A DNA stretch of 64,000 bases, taken from positions 116,882,431-116,946,430 of the forward strand of contig NC_088781.1 in NCBI RefSeq assembly GCF_958450345.1. Reading direction: 5' to 3'. This DNA is from Calliphora vicina (Eukaryota > Arthropoda > Insecta > Diptera > Calliphoridae). Of the stretch, positions 46,311 to 57,240 are shown piece by piece. The notes under the pieces are model-generated. The model was given only the letters and a program-made list of their open reading frames with translations. It was not told the origin of the DNA and searched no databases. A program made the translations under genes and the position numbers. The number at the start of each line of letters is the position of its first letter. Within the stretch, counting starts at the first letter, position 1.

Positions 46311-47024
46311 TGTTGTCATATTTTTTTTCTAAAGTTCATGTTACATATTGCTAAATGATCTTAATTTTGGATTAATTTTTATTTAAAAAATTAACCTATC
46401 TTGCTGGTCGCACTCTGTTTCTAACCATTTACGTCATTAGAACTAAATAAGCAACAAAACCAGTAAAAAGAAGTTATAAATTAAGTCAATGTTTTATTAT
46501 ACTTGTTGTTACCAAATTCAGAATATTTCAAATTAAGTAACTAAAAACGATTTTAATTTGCAAATTTCAAAATGAAATATATTGTTCATTTTACAAAATT
46601 CCATTTGTATGCTTTTTTTTTTGTTTAAATTTTATTGTATTTGTTATCTAAACAAAAATTCCATAATTACTTTGTTTATTTATTTTTATATGTATTTTGA
46701 ATTTCATTAGAATATTTTCTCATATTGAAAAAAGGCAGCTAGAGAAGAGAGAAAGAAGATTGTTTTTTCAGACAAGCTACTTTTGATCATGATTTGTGCA
46801 CGAAATAATGATTGAATAAAACAGTCATAAATTATTGATTTAAAATGATTGTTTGATATTCGATACAATATAAAAACACATTTACTTTAAACGAAAACTT
46901 GTTTTATGGGTGATTATAAAAGAGAATATGTGTTCGTATTGAAATACAAAAAAAACTGACCAAACTTAATGTATTTTGGGTTGATTTGAGGGCAAAATGT
47001 ACATTAACATCAATTTGATATGGA
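46311..47024. other. Spacer between blocks C and D
   Basis: AT-rich DNA, nothing recognised. Confidence 0.3.
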
Positions 47025-47345
47025 GAGTAGTTATCGATATCTTAATTTAATATAGATGAATTAATGATAGCTCAAATATTGTATAGAAAATGTATGGATA
47101 ACTTAAATTTTATAAAGAAAAATTATCGATAACTTAAATTTTCGAAAGACAAATTATCGATAACATTTTTTTTCTATAGAAAATCAAATTTTTATTAGAA
47201 AAAATTTATCGATTTCTCAAATTTATCGTTAGCTCTAATACTGTATAGAAAATTAAACGTTACCTAAAATTGTATATCGAAATGTATCTTTATCTGAAAA
47301 TTCTATATAGAAAATTGAAAGATATCACAAAGTTTATATAAAAAA
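47025..47345 (+). repeat. TTATCGATAAC minisatellite, block D (same orientation as A)
   Basis: A short, more decayed array, with GTTATCGATATCTTAATTTA at 47031 and AAATTATCGATAAC at 47150. Orientation returns to that of block A. Confidence 0.6.
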
Positions 47346-49430
47346 AATGCTCATAATTTATGCAATCAATAAATTGTTGTTAAAATCAATTATTTATATT
47401 GCATGTTGTCAAGTTAAAAACTTGACTTGCATTTCCTGGTTGTTAACAAAAGGTAGAAACATAAATATTAAATAAACATTAAATTTTATCTAATATTTTC
47501 TCATACATATTCCATTTTTTTTTTCGCAATTTTATGTTTACTTTAATATAAAATTTGTTTAAATAATAAATATTTATTGTAAATTGACTATAGTACTGAT
47601 ATAAAAATAATTAAAATAATATTGAACATTCTTTTGTTTATTTACATATATTTTTTTGCAAATAAATACCCATAATTTTAAAGCAAAATGGCGGTATTTA
47701 TGTTGGTATAACAAGAATTCTTTATAACACATATCTACATGGACACATTACGCATTAGAATTGAGAGTAATAACAACAACAATCAAAAAATGTTTTTTGA
47801 AAGAAGAGCAAGGTGTAGGGAGGAAGGTAGTAAATATGTGAGTGCGTGTGTGTGTATAACAGAATCCCAAAGAATTGAGGGGAGCAAAATGTTTGTTCTC
47901 TTCTTTTTTTTTTTTTGTTTGTTCTTGTTTTCGTGTTTATGTGCTTTATTTTGGCAACTCATACTCATTAAACTTTTTTGTAGAAGTGTATGTACCTCAA
48001 AATAATTCCCAAAAATAAAAACTGTACATAAAAAAGCCGGCTTGATGAATATACAATCAGCTTTTTTTTTGTGCGTTTTCTTTGTTGCTTTTTTTTTGGC
48101 AAAAAAAAAGAAGGAAAACAAAATAAAGAAAGATGTGATGACTGTCAAATAATTTCTTTGTTTCGTGTCTAACACAAAATTTAATGTGGTAGGCTAACTG
48201 AAAAAAAATACTGAATACACATAAACACACACCAATACGCAAGTGTATTGGCGAGTATGTACTTTTTTGCGTAAGGTTAAGGGCAGATCATTCCTTTGTG
48301 TCTCGATGTTAAGCGTTAGAATTAAAAAAGAAATAAGAGGACCGACTGACAAGGTCTTTAGAAAAACACAATTTTTGACATTTTAACAATTTTAACATAA
48401 ATACCTGGCTATAACGACAACAATTTTTAAGATTTAGACATATTTTTCAAAAAAACGGTAACAGATTGCTCAATTTTTTTTCTTCCGAAAATAACATAAG
48501 TTGTTTCTAACTTACGCGTAAGTAAAAATTAAAACTCTGCATATAAATCATAAAAGTCATAAATATTTTTTTATTGGCATCCTGTCATAAACAATCTGGT
48601 CTCCAAACTTATCAAAACTTGAAAGGAACTCTTTGGATTACCTGCATAAAACTTGTTTTGCTTATTCTAATTTTACTACCGTTTTTCAAATAAAATTTTA
48701 AAAAAAGTTTCATTATAACAAGTTTATTTACTTGTTTTGATTATAAAAATAACAGCTAAAAATATACCTCACGTGCCTTTAAAGGTGATAAGGTTTCCTT
48801 TAAAAAATTATCAAATATTTTAATTTAGATTATGACAAGAAAACAAAATTATTAATTAGTCTGCAAGTATGCACGTCATTGGCAGTTTTGTTCTATTTAG
48901 TTAAAATGCAAATAAGATAAAGTTGTTTGAAAACATTTGGTCTAAGTTTAGCAAATGATAAGACTAACAAATACCGTTTAAAATAATAAAAGTCTGCTAG
49001 AAATCATAAAAGAAAATGCATTATTTTCTCCGCTAGTTTCTCGCATTAACTTACAATTGTAGCCCTAGTAGATTAATTCCTGCTATAGTGACAGTTTAAA
49101 TTTTGTACGAATTAGTTTTTAATTTTAGATGATCTATACATATTAATCTAGGATATATATTAAACCTCTCAGGTAACATTCATAATTTAGCTTCAAAATC
49201 TATAATTTTTCATTTAAAACTTTTTATTTTTATGCATCTTATTTTTGAGTATTTTGCAATCCTTTTGACTTATGGAAATTTATATAAAAATCATATTTTG
49301 GTGTGAGATTTACATATCAATAAAAATAAAGGTTTTAATAAAAATCCATAATTATTAATTATAAAAAAATTAATTTTTTTTTAAATTTTACAAAATTGAA
49401 AAAAAATATTTTTTTAAAATTTCTAATTTT
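47346..49430. other. Mostly AT-rich DNA, no gene identified
   Basis: 47740-47890 is less AT-biased, but its open frame (47739-48005) encodes no recognisable domain. A canonical CACGTG lies in ACCTCACGTGCC at about 48770, without the GCCTC extension. Confidence 0.3.
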
Positions 49431-49439
49431 TTATGTTTA

Positions 49440-49690
49440 AATTTTAGCTGAAATTCTTATTATAATAAATAAAAAAATCCAACTTAAAATGTTGAGTTTG
49501 AAGCCAAGTTTTGGAATTTTACAATATGAATAATCAAAATTGGTGGGGAAGTTATATGTAATTCACAACTTCCCCACCAATTTTGTTTATTTCAAATTTT
49601 CAAAAATCCATATTTTAAGCTATAAACTAATGTTTTTTCAATTTTGATTGTTTGCAATTAACGTTAAATAAAAAGAAAATTTTATTTTTG
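49440..49690. repeat. Hairpin-bearing repeat, copy 1
   Basis: An approximately 250-bp unit shared with three other copies. The hairpin at 49528-49593 has a perfect 19-bp stem (CAAAATTGGTGGGGAAGTT and its complement), a loop of about 13 bases and an outer AT stem GAATAA/TTATTTC. Confidence 0.8.
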
Positions 49691-49769
49691 GATTTTTTTC
49701 CAAATTAAAAAAATTTAAACATTTTCAAAATTATTTTTTTTTTTTTATAATAATTTCCAAATTTTTTAT

Positions 49770-50010
49770 GTTTTAATTTTAGCTGACATTATTATTATTA
49801 TAAATAAAAAAAAAGTTTAAAATATTTAAATTATATGCCAAGTTATGGAGTTTAACAATATGAATAACCAAAATTTGTGGGGAAGTTATATGTAATTCAC
49901 AACTTCCCCACCAATTTTGTTTATTTCATATTTTTAAAAATCCATATTTTAAGCTATAAACTTATTTCTTTCAATTTTGACTGCTTGTAATTAAAGTAAT
50001 AAAATATAAT
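49770..50010. repeat. Hairpin-bearing repeat, copy 2
   Basis: The hairpin is at 49862-49927, with one mismatch in the GC-rich stem (ATTTGTGGGG instead of ATTGGTGGGG). It lies 334 bp after copy 1 in the same orientation. Confidence 0.8.
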
Positions 50011-52615
50011 TTTATTTTTTTTTTAATTTTTCCATAAATTACAAAAAAAATTTAAAAAAATTAAAAATTTTGAATTTGTAATTTTTAAACATTTGTGAAT
50101 TCAAAATGTACTTTTTTAGATTTACATTTTATTTACAAATTATTTAAGGTTTAGAAATATTGTATGGAATTATAAACAATTCAAATTAATTCGGGGTCGT
50201 TAGGGTAAGAAATTCTTTAAAACCTTTGAATTTTTTTTATTTCTTTTATTGCAAATGACGTCAAAAGTGTTTTGCTTTCATAATAATCAAAATTAAAGTT
50301 TATTTGTTTATGTTTTTAGGGCTTCAAAATATTTTCTTAATTTGTTTAAAATTGTTAGAATTTCTTTTGAAATCCTTTACAGTGTAAAGTTTACACCAAT
50401 ATGCAGTATCATTTACCATGTCCTTCATTTTGTTGCTGTTTGAGAAATTTTTGTATAGTTTTTCAATAAACAACAAATGTTTCCGTTCCCAAATAACAAT
50501 AAACAATATGTCAGCCATGTAAATACCGGGTGGTGCAGTTCATTTTTTTTTGTTTTTTTTCTCAAAAATTTAAATAAAAAATCAAACTAAAATGCATTAT
50601 TTTGTATTGCTTGTTTATGTATTTGATTATTAGGTACATATGTCTGTATATTATATACAATTTATGTAGAAATATACAAAGTATATGAGTCAAAGTCATG
50701 GTCATTATGAAATGAATTGAAGAATACAAAAAAAATTAAATAAAAAAAAACACGGCGACAGCAACAACTACAGCAAAATAATGAAAACAGACGCAACAAC
50801 AATAAAATAAACAAAAAATAAAAAAAAACTGCATGCACTTACTAACGCAAAAAGAGAAGAGAGGCAGAGCAGAGCAGTTATCCTTGAACTTGCAAAAATA
50901 CTAAACATACATATTTACATACAAACACTGTTACAGACACGGTTGAATACAAACGTATGTACGGATGTTTGAAAAAATACAACAATGTTTTAATTTGTGG
51001 GTATTTTTATGTGTTTTTGTTTTCTTCTTTTGCTACAAATATACATAGACATCTTGTCATTTTGTTTGTTTTTTTTTATAAATTATATGTTTTATATTTG
51101 AGTATATATGAGCACATACGCATTTTATATTATAAGAGTGACAAAGATGGTGGATAATTGTCAAATGCATAATAAATTTCGGATAAACTGAAAATTAATA
51201 CAAAGAGCACAAAGAAAATTAAAAAAGAAAAGCCAACAAAGTAGCAAAATTTAGCTACCCAGGGGGACAAACATACACTACATGATTTTCTTTCATGATT
51301 TTTCGAAAATTTTAATTTTAACTTTACCCTGCCCTCAAACTCTTTAGGTTAATGGAATATTTCCTATATAAAAACGCCCCTACTACCTACTCCTATAATA
51401 AATTTGTAGCTGTTTGGTTTTTTTAAAATTAATTTTTAAAAATTTTTTGTTTTCGTTTCTCAATAAATATCATTAGAACATTAAAACCTGAAAAAACAAT
51501 TTCAAAAAAGACAAATTGCCAAAAAACTACAAATGTTTATATATATTACGGGAGAGGGAAGAGAGAGCTAAGCTAAAAAGATCAACAACAATAACAAAAC
51601 AAAATGGAGACTGTGTGAGTTGAATATCCAAAATAAAAGTTTGTTATGCGAGGTCATTTTGTATAAATATAGTTGTGGGGAACAAATTCTAACCAAAATA
51701 AACACGATAAAACATGATTAGAAGCAATGGTCATAGAAACCGGTAAAACCAGACGTTTTCAATAGAACTTTGACAAAACAATACATATAAAAGAAATAAA
51801 ATGAACTAATATATTTGGGATGATGTTCATACAGTCAAGGGCAACTAAATTAGAAACAGAGAGCAAAATAAAATAAGAATTATTACTGTGATATAATAGA
51901 AATTAAAAGATTTTTCACAAACTAATGATGTTAGCCATACAAAATTCTACAAACACCTACCCTGAGAAAGAATGTATTTTTAAAATTAAAATTTTTTCGT
52001 TTACTATAGTACTATTCACTGCTAATTTTGGAATAAAATAATTGATTGCAGTCAACGTTAAATAAAATATTAATTTAATGTATTTAAATGCTTTTCTATT
52101 AGACTTTAATACCTCCTAAAATCCCTTTCACATTGTTTTTAAGGGTAAAGCCCCTTAAAATGAAATTCATTCATTTAAAAAAGTAGCTACTGAATTATGC
52201 CACTGTTATCATAAAGTTTCAAGGTCAATATAAAACAAAAAAATTAACAACAAAAGCATTCGTGTTTTTTTAATTTATAAAACAACAAAAAAAAAAAAAA
52301 AACTAAACATTACACAGCAAAATTTTAAAGCTAAATAAAAAAATTCTAAAATTTTGGACAGGAAATAGATTAGAAAATTTTATGAAATGCTCACAAGCTA
52401 AAAAAAAGAGCAGCAATAATAAAAACAGAAGTAACTAAAGGAGGGCAGGTACAGAAGTTTAAATAAAAACAATTTTATAATAAACTTTGTGAAAAAACAC
52501 AAAAATAAAGTAAAAAATTATAAAAATATATTTAAATTCAAAGTTAATTTTAATAAAACAATAAAATCAAAATTTTTTTTTTTTTAAATTAAAAAATTTC
52601 CAAAAAAAAAATTAA
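50011..52615. other. AT-rich DNA, no gene identified
   Basis: Short ORFs at 50324-50518 and 50957-51157 lack support. GAGAG-rich words at 50855 and 51550 are the only notable motifs. Confidence 0.3.
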
Positions 52616-52619
52616 AAAT

Positions 52620-52890
52620 TAAAAAATTTATTTAATTTTTTTTGTTGAAATTTTAGCTTCAATTCGTACTATTATAAATAAAAAATTAAATTGAAAAAAT
52701 TTTGTTTAGAAGCCATGTTATGGATTTTTACAATATGAAAAACCAAAATTGGCGGGGAAGTACATGTAATTTACACCTTCCCCACCAATTTTGTTTTTTC
52801 AAATTTAAAAAATCCATATTTCAGTTTCTAAATTATTTTTTTTTTAAATATTCTTTAATTGTAATTAACGTAAAACTAAAACAAAATTTG
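52620..52890. repeat. Hairpin-bearing repeat, copy 3
   Basis: The hairpin is at 52737-52800, with arms containing ATTGGCGGGGAAG and CTTCCCCACCAAT and the outer AT stem GAAAAA/TTTTTTC. An upstream flank AGAAGCCATGTTATGGA is shared with copy 4. Confidence 0.8.
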
Positions 52891-53985
52891 ATTTGAAATT
52901 TTTTTATTAATTTTGATAAAATCAAATAAAAAATTTTAAAAGAATCAAAAATTTAAAAAAAAAAATAATAATTCTTACTAATATTTATGAATTAAATATT
53001 AATTGAAAACTGACAAAGAAATTAATTAAATTTGTTTCCCAAATTATTATGAAAAACTTTCCTTACAACCCTCGTTGAGCCATAAAAATGTTATATAAAT
53101 ATTTTGGTTATAAATTTTAGTTACCAAAACATATACATAAGTTTGTATTTAAGATAACAACATTTTAGACTTTAGCACCATTTTTAGTAAAAAAACAACT
53201 TCTAAATAAAAAAAAAATATAAACTCTAAAAAAGAGGGGCCGGAGATTTTAGTAAAATAGTATATACACAAGCATTTTTAAAATAATCTTAAATGCTGAT
53301 AAATATATTTCATTGTTTTGTTAGAATTAAATACTCAGATATAAATAAAAACTACCCCAACATAAATTTCAACAAGTCAGTCAAACTAGTAAGAACCAAA
53401 CAATTAATCAACTACATATAACACGCCATATTTTCTGATTGAGCAAACTGATTTTATATATATGAGCATGTACTTTTTTTTTAATTTTTAGTTCATACTT
53501 CAACAATTTAATTTTGTTGTTCTAATCAGTAATTAATGATTATTATTTGTTTGGTAAATTTCTTACTTTAATGATAATAATAATTATGTGATCATTATAT
53601 AAAATTTAAAGCAAAAACAAAACAAGATATGAAAATTAACGTTCAATATTTAGTAAGGTGAGACAGTTGGGTCACGTAGTTTAGATACAAACAGATAAAT
53701 ACTTGATGGAAGTAGCAATTGCTTAAGATTTTAAGATTTTAAATAAATTATTTAAATAAGATTTTAAATAAATTATTAAGATAAAATCGTGTACGTGAAA
53801 ATAGGCTCATATTTATTTATACCCTATTTATTGACAAAAGAGAGATTTTTTGAAGGGTAAACAAACAGGCCGAATTAGAAGGCAGTAAACGAATCAACAG
53901 CTCCTAAACTGAAAAAGCCCTATAAATAAAATTTGACGGCACTTAAATTCTCATTTTAGCTTTATAAGGCTTTTATAGATTTGAT
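52891..53985. other. AT-rich DNA, nothing identified
   Basis: A short duplication (TTTTAAATAAATTATT twice, 53738-53780) is the only structure noticed. Confidence 0.3.
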
Positions 53986-54122
53986 CATATAATAGATTCC
54001 ACAAAAATTTAAATGAATTACAAAAAATTTTAATAGAAACCACACCAAGTTTTTATTTTTTAAATTTGCTTGCAAATATTTGAATATTTTTCACAAATTT
54101 TTAATATAAAAAATAAAAATTG

Positions 54123-54304
54123 TATGTGGAAATCATTAAAATTTTAGTGGAACCTATTAAAATTTGTATGGTACTCATTAAAATTTTTCCAAAAAATTAG
54201 TTTGCAAAAATTTCAAAGGATTTCAGACAAATTTTAATAAGTTCCATACAAATTTGATTATTTTCCACATGTGTTCCACTAAAATTTCAATGATATCCAC
54301 ATAA
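54123..54304. mobile_element. MITE-like inverted repeat within degenerate TTCCACAAAATTTT repeats
   Basis: TATGTGGAAATCATTAAAAT and onward pairs with the complement of the right end ATTTCAATGATATCCACATA, with inner matches AGTGGAAC/GTTCCACT and TTTGTATGG/CCATACAAA. The surroundings (53990-54560) hold further degenerate words such as ATTCCACAAAATTTTAATGG. Confidence 0.5.
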
Positions 54305-54564
54305 AACTGTTATTTTTTTTAAATACTAATAATTCCTTGTTAAATTTTGAATAGATTTCAAAAAAGTTTAAAACATTCCACAAAATTTTGAACAGATTCC
54401 ACAAAATTTTAATGGATTTCATAAATTTTTTTTTTCTTTTTTTAATAGATTTCTCACATAATTGTTTATTTTTTTAAATCTGAATTAATTTAACAGAATT
54501 TATAATAGGTTCCATATAAATTTGAACATGTTCCACATTGTAAATGTTTTAAAAATTAGTAAAT

Positions 54565-55330
54565 TAAATGATTTCCTATTTTTTTTTTTTTTCAATTTTC
54601 CTTTTTTTTTATTTATTTTTCTTATAAAGAATTAAGTATTTGTGTTTGATAAATAGTTTAAATAAAGAATTGTTTCCCTTTGTTATATATTTCTATGGAA
54701 TTTTTTATTTTTTAAATAGAATTTAGACTTTGTTCTGGGAAAAAACCCTGTGACAATTCAATCTATATTAATTATAAACAATGTTTGAATATAAACATTG
54801 TATTTTAAAGAACGTAGTACATAATTTGTTTCGAAAGAATTTTGCGGTTTTGAAATACATGAGTTTAATAAATAAAATTAATAGTAAACCGTATACACTG
54901 AAAGAATTAAGTAAATGGACCTAAGACAACTAAATGGAATTAACTAATTTGTTTTTAGACAAAATTCTAAATAAAATTATTTATGATGATGATTTAGTAT
55001 AGAAAGAAATATCGTAGGTTTAATTTTGTTTAACTTTGACTTTACTTGTTCTTTGAAAAACCTTTACTTTAATATGATTTTTATTATAAATTCTGAATAT
55101 ATGCTAGAAAAATAATTTTACTATGAACGTTGCCAGGAAAACTGTGAGTAACCTTAGCTATTTACGTCACAGTAAGCTTGTGGTTTTCAATATACAGTTG
55201 AAAATAGATTAAAAATATTTTACACTGTAAAACAGATTCATATTTGCCAGCAAGAGATGAAAAACTACAAGATAAATATTTACCCTTATATTCATAAAAA
55301 AATTTTCAAAATTTCAAAACCAAACTTCAA
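54565..55330. other. AT-rich DNA, nothing identified
   Basis: No exon, RNA or repeat ends recognised. Confidence 0.3.
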
Positions 55331-55334
55331 TATA

Positions 55335-56976
55335 CAGTGGTGGCCACCAATTTAAGACAAATACTTGAATTTTTTTCATCAACTGAATTTTAAGTGCGAT
55401 AGAGCCAAAATAAAAGGACCTCTAAGGGTATGAAATTTATTATTAATGTTTCTAGTTTCTGAAAAATGTTTGGAAAAATCGGTAGAACATATATGGACAA
55501 AGATATGTGGAAATACGTTGACCCACCTCAGCGAACATCCGCTGTTAATAACATGATATGACCGAAACTAATGGAACTAAAAATACGAAATTTTGTCCGA
55601 ATATTAGTGTTTATAAACCGGTTAACCGGTTAACCGAAAAACCGGTTTTTCTTCGAAATCTCGGTTTTTTGCGAACCGGTTAATTTAAATTGTTGATTTT
55701 CGGTTAACCGGATTATCCGGTTTTTATCACTCGGTTAACCGGTTTTTAAAATTAAGGTCTAAAATTAGGAAATCTCATGGTTTTGTGCATTTTTTATATT
55801 CATTGTACACACATTATTGGCCTTATTTGAAACCTAAACTGCTTATTTACAATACAAACCTATTTAGATTGATATTTTTATAAATTACAATGATTCAAAA
55901 TAGTAGAGGATGATGAGTTTATTAAAAACTTTTTCAGAATAAATTGCACATAATGAAACTATTAAAAATTAAATTCCGCATAATTCAAGAAGTTAAGCTA
56001 AATCTTAATAATGATTCATTATAAACTTAGTGATGATTTTACCAAACGTTAATTTGAATTTGATGTGCATACCTTCCTTCAATCAATTCGTTAGCTTAGT
56101 GTACGAAGTCCTTTTCAGAAATATTACAGAAGAGACAAAAAATGTTCTAAAATCCGTGATTTGAAATATTTATGAAATCTGATATGATATGATTCATAAT
56201 GACAAATAAGCACAGCTAAGAAGAAGTGCGTCTGCATCTTATAGGTCTTTTTTTGGGATTTGTAATATTTTCTGTTTCATATCAGAAAGTCGAGGTGATA
56301 ATAAATTTCAAAATTTCCAAATATTTAATTAAAAAATTAATTTATATTTTTTGGTTGAAATTTAATGAATAAACCAATAATTAAAACAACTATTATATAG
56401 TTAGTACCATATTTATACTCAATTTCATTTGACTGAGATAGTAATTTTGAAATTTTACAAAATAAAATGGACTTAGCACTTTAGTATATTCATAGTTATT
56501 TAATATTAACCATTTCTGACTACTAAAAACTAAAAATTTTAAAGCCGCATGTACTTTATTGGACATTTTATGTTTTCTACACATATATGACGGTTAACCG
56601 GTTTAACCGGTTTTTTCGATGTCGGTTAACCGAAAAACCGGTTTTCTTAAAAAGGCCAATATTCGGTTAACCGACAAACCGGTTTTGTAAAAAGTCGGTT
56701 TTTTATAAACACTACCGAATATTTTATAATAATAAAAATATAATGATATAAATGTGAGAAAATATGTTTATTTAAAAAAAAAAATTTTTGGTCAAGTTGT
56801 AGAAAAATTTTATGTGTTCGTGGTGAATATGTATGAATTGACACAGTCGAATAAAACACACTTGTGTGTTAAAACAGTCCTCATGCTTACATATTTGTGG
56901 AAATATTTGAAAAAATAATTGACAATCACGTGGAATTTAGCAAACAATTTTTGTCTTAAATTCCTGGCCACCACTG
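55335..56976. mobile_element. Tc1-type non-autonomous element, split by an hAT-like insertion
   Basis: The ends CAGTGGTGGCCACCAATTTA and the complement of TAAATTCCTGGCCACCACTG form inverted repeats of about 27 bp continuing AAGACAAA, with TA at both sides (55333-55334 and 56977-56978). Removing the 55605-56714 insert and its duplication leaves about 524 bp without transposase, a MITE of the Tc1 group. Confidence 0.8.
55605..56714. mobile_element. hAT-like non-autonomous element with AACCGGTT clusters at both ends
   Basis: The terminal inverted repeat TAGTGTTTATAAA is exact at both ends, and the 8-bp target duplication CCGAATAT is exact (55597-55604 and 56715-56722), as for hAT elements. Subterminal regions carry repeated AACCGGTT and GGTTAACC: I count five AACCGGTT at the left (55615-55755) and four at the right (56585-56690). 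The interior is AT-rich without a transposase. Confidence 0.8.
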
Positions 56977-57019
56977 TATATAAAATTTTCAGGCAAAACA
57001 ATGTTTGCCAGGTCAGCAA

Positions 57020-57240
57020 GTTATAAATAGAAAAATAAAATTAAAAAAAATTAGTTTAGAAGCCATGTTATGGAATTCTACAATATGAAAAACCAAAATT
57101 GGCGGGGAAGTACATGTAATTTACAGCTTCCCCACCAATTTTGTTTTTTCAAATTTAAAAAAAATCCACATTTTAGTTTTTAAATTAATTTTTTTTAAAT
57201 CTCTATTAATTGTAATTAATAAAAAAGAAAAACAAAATTT
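57020..57240. repeat. Hairpin-bearing repeat, copy 4
   Basis: The hairpin is at 57087-57150, nearly identical to copy 3. It starts shortly after the Tc1-type element. Confidence 0.8.

Noticed and set aside
56929..56938. CACGTG near 56932 as a hormone-response element
   Set aside because: It lies inside the Tc1-type MITE and lacks the GCCTC extension. The CACGTG sites near 219, 48770 and 59024 also lack it.
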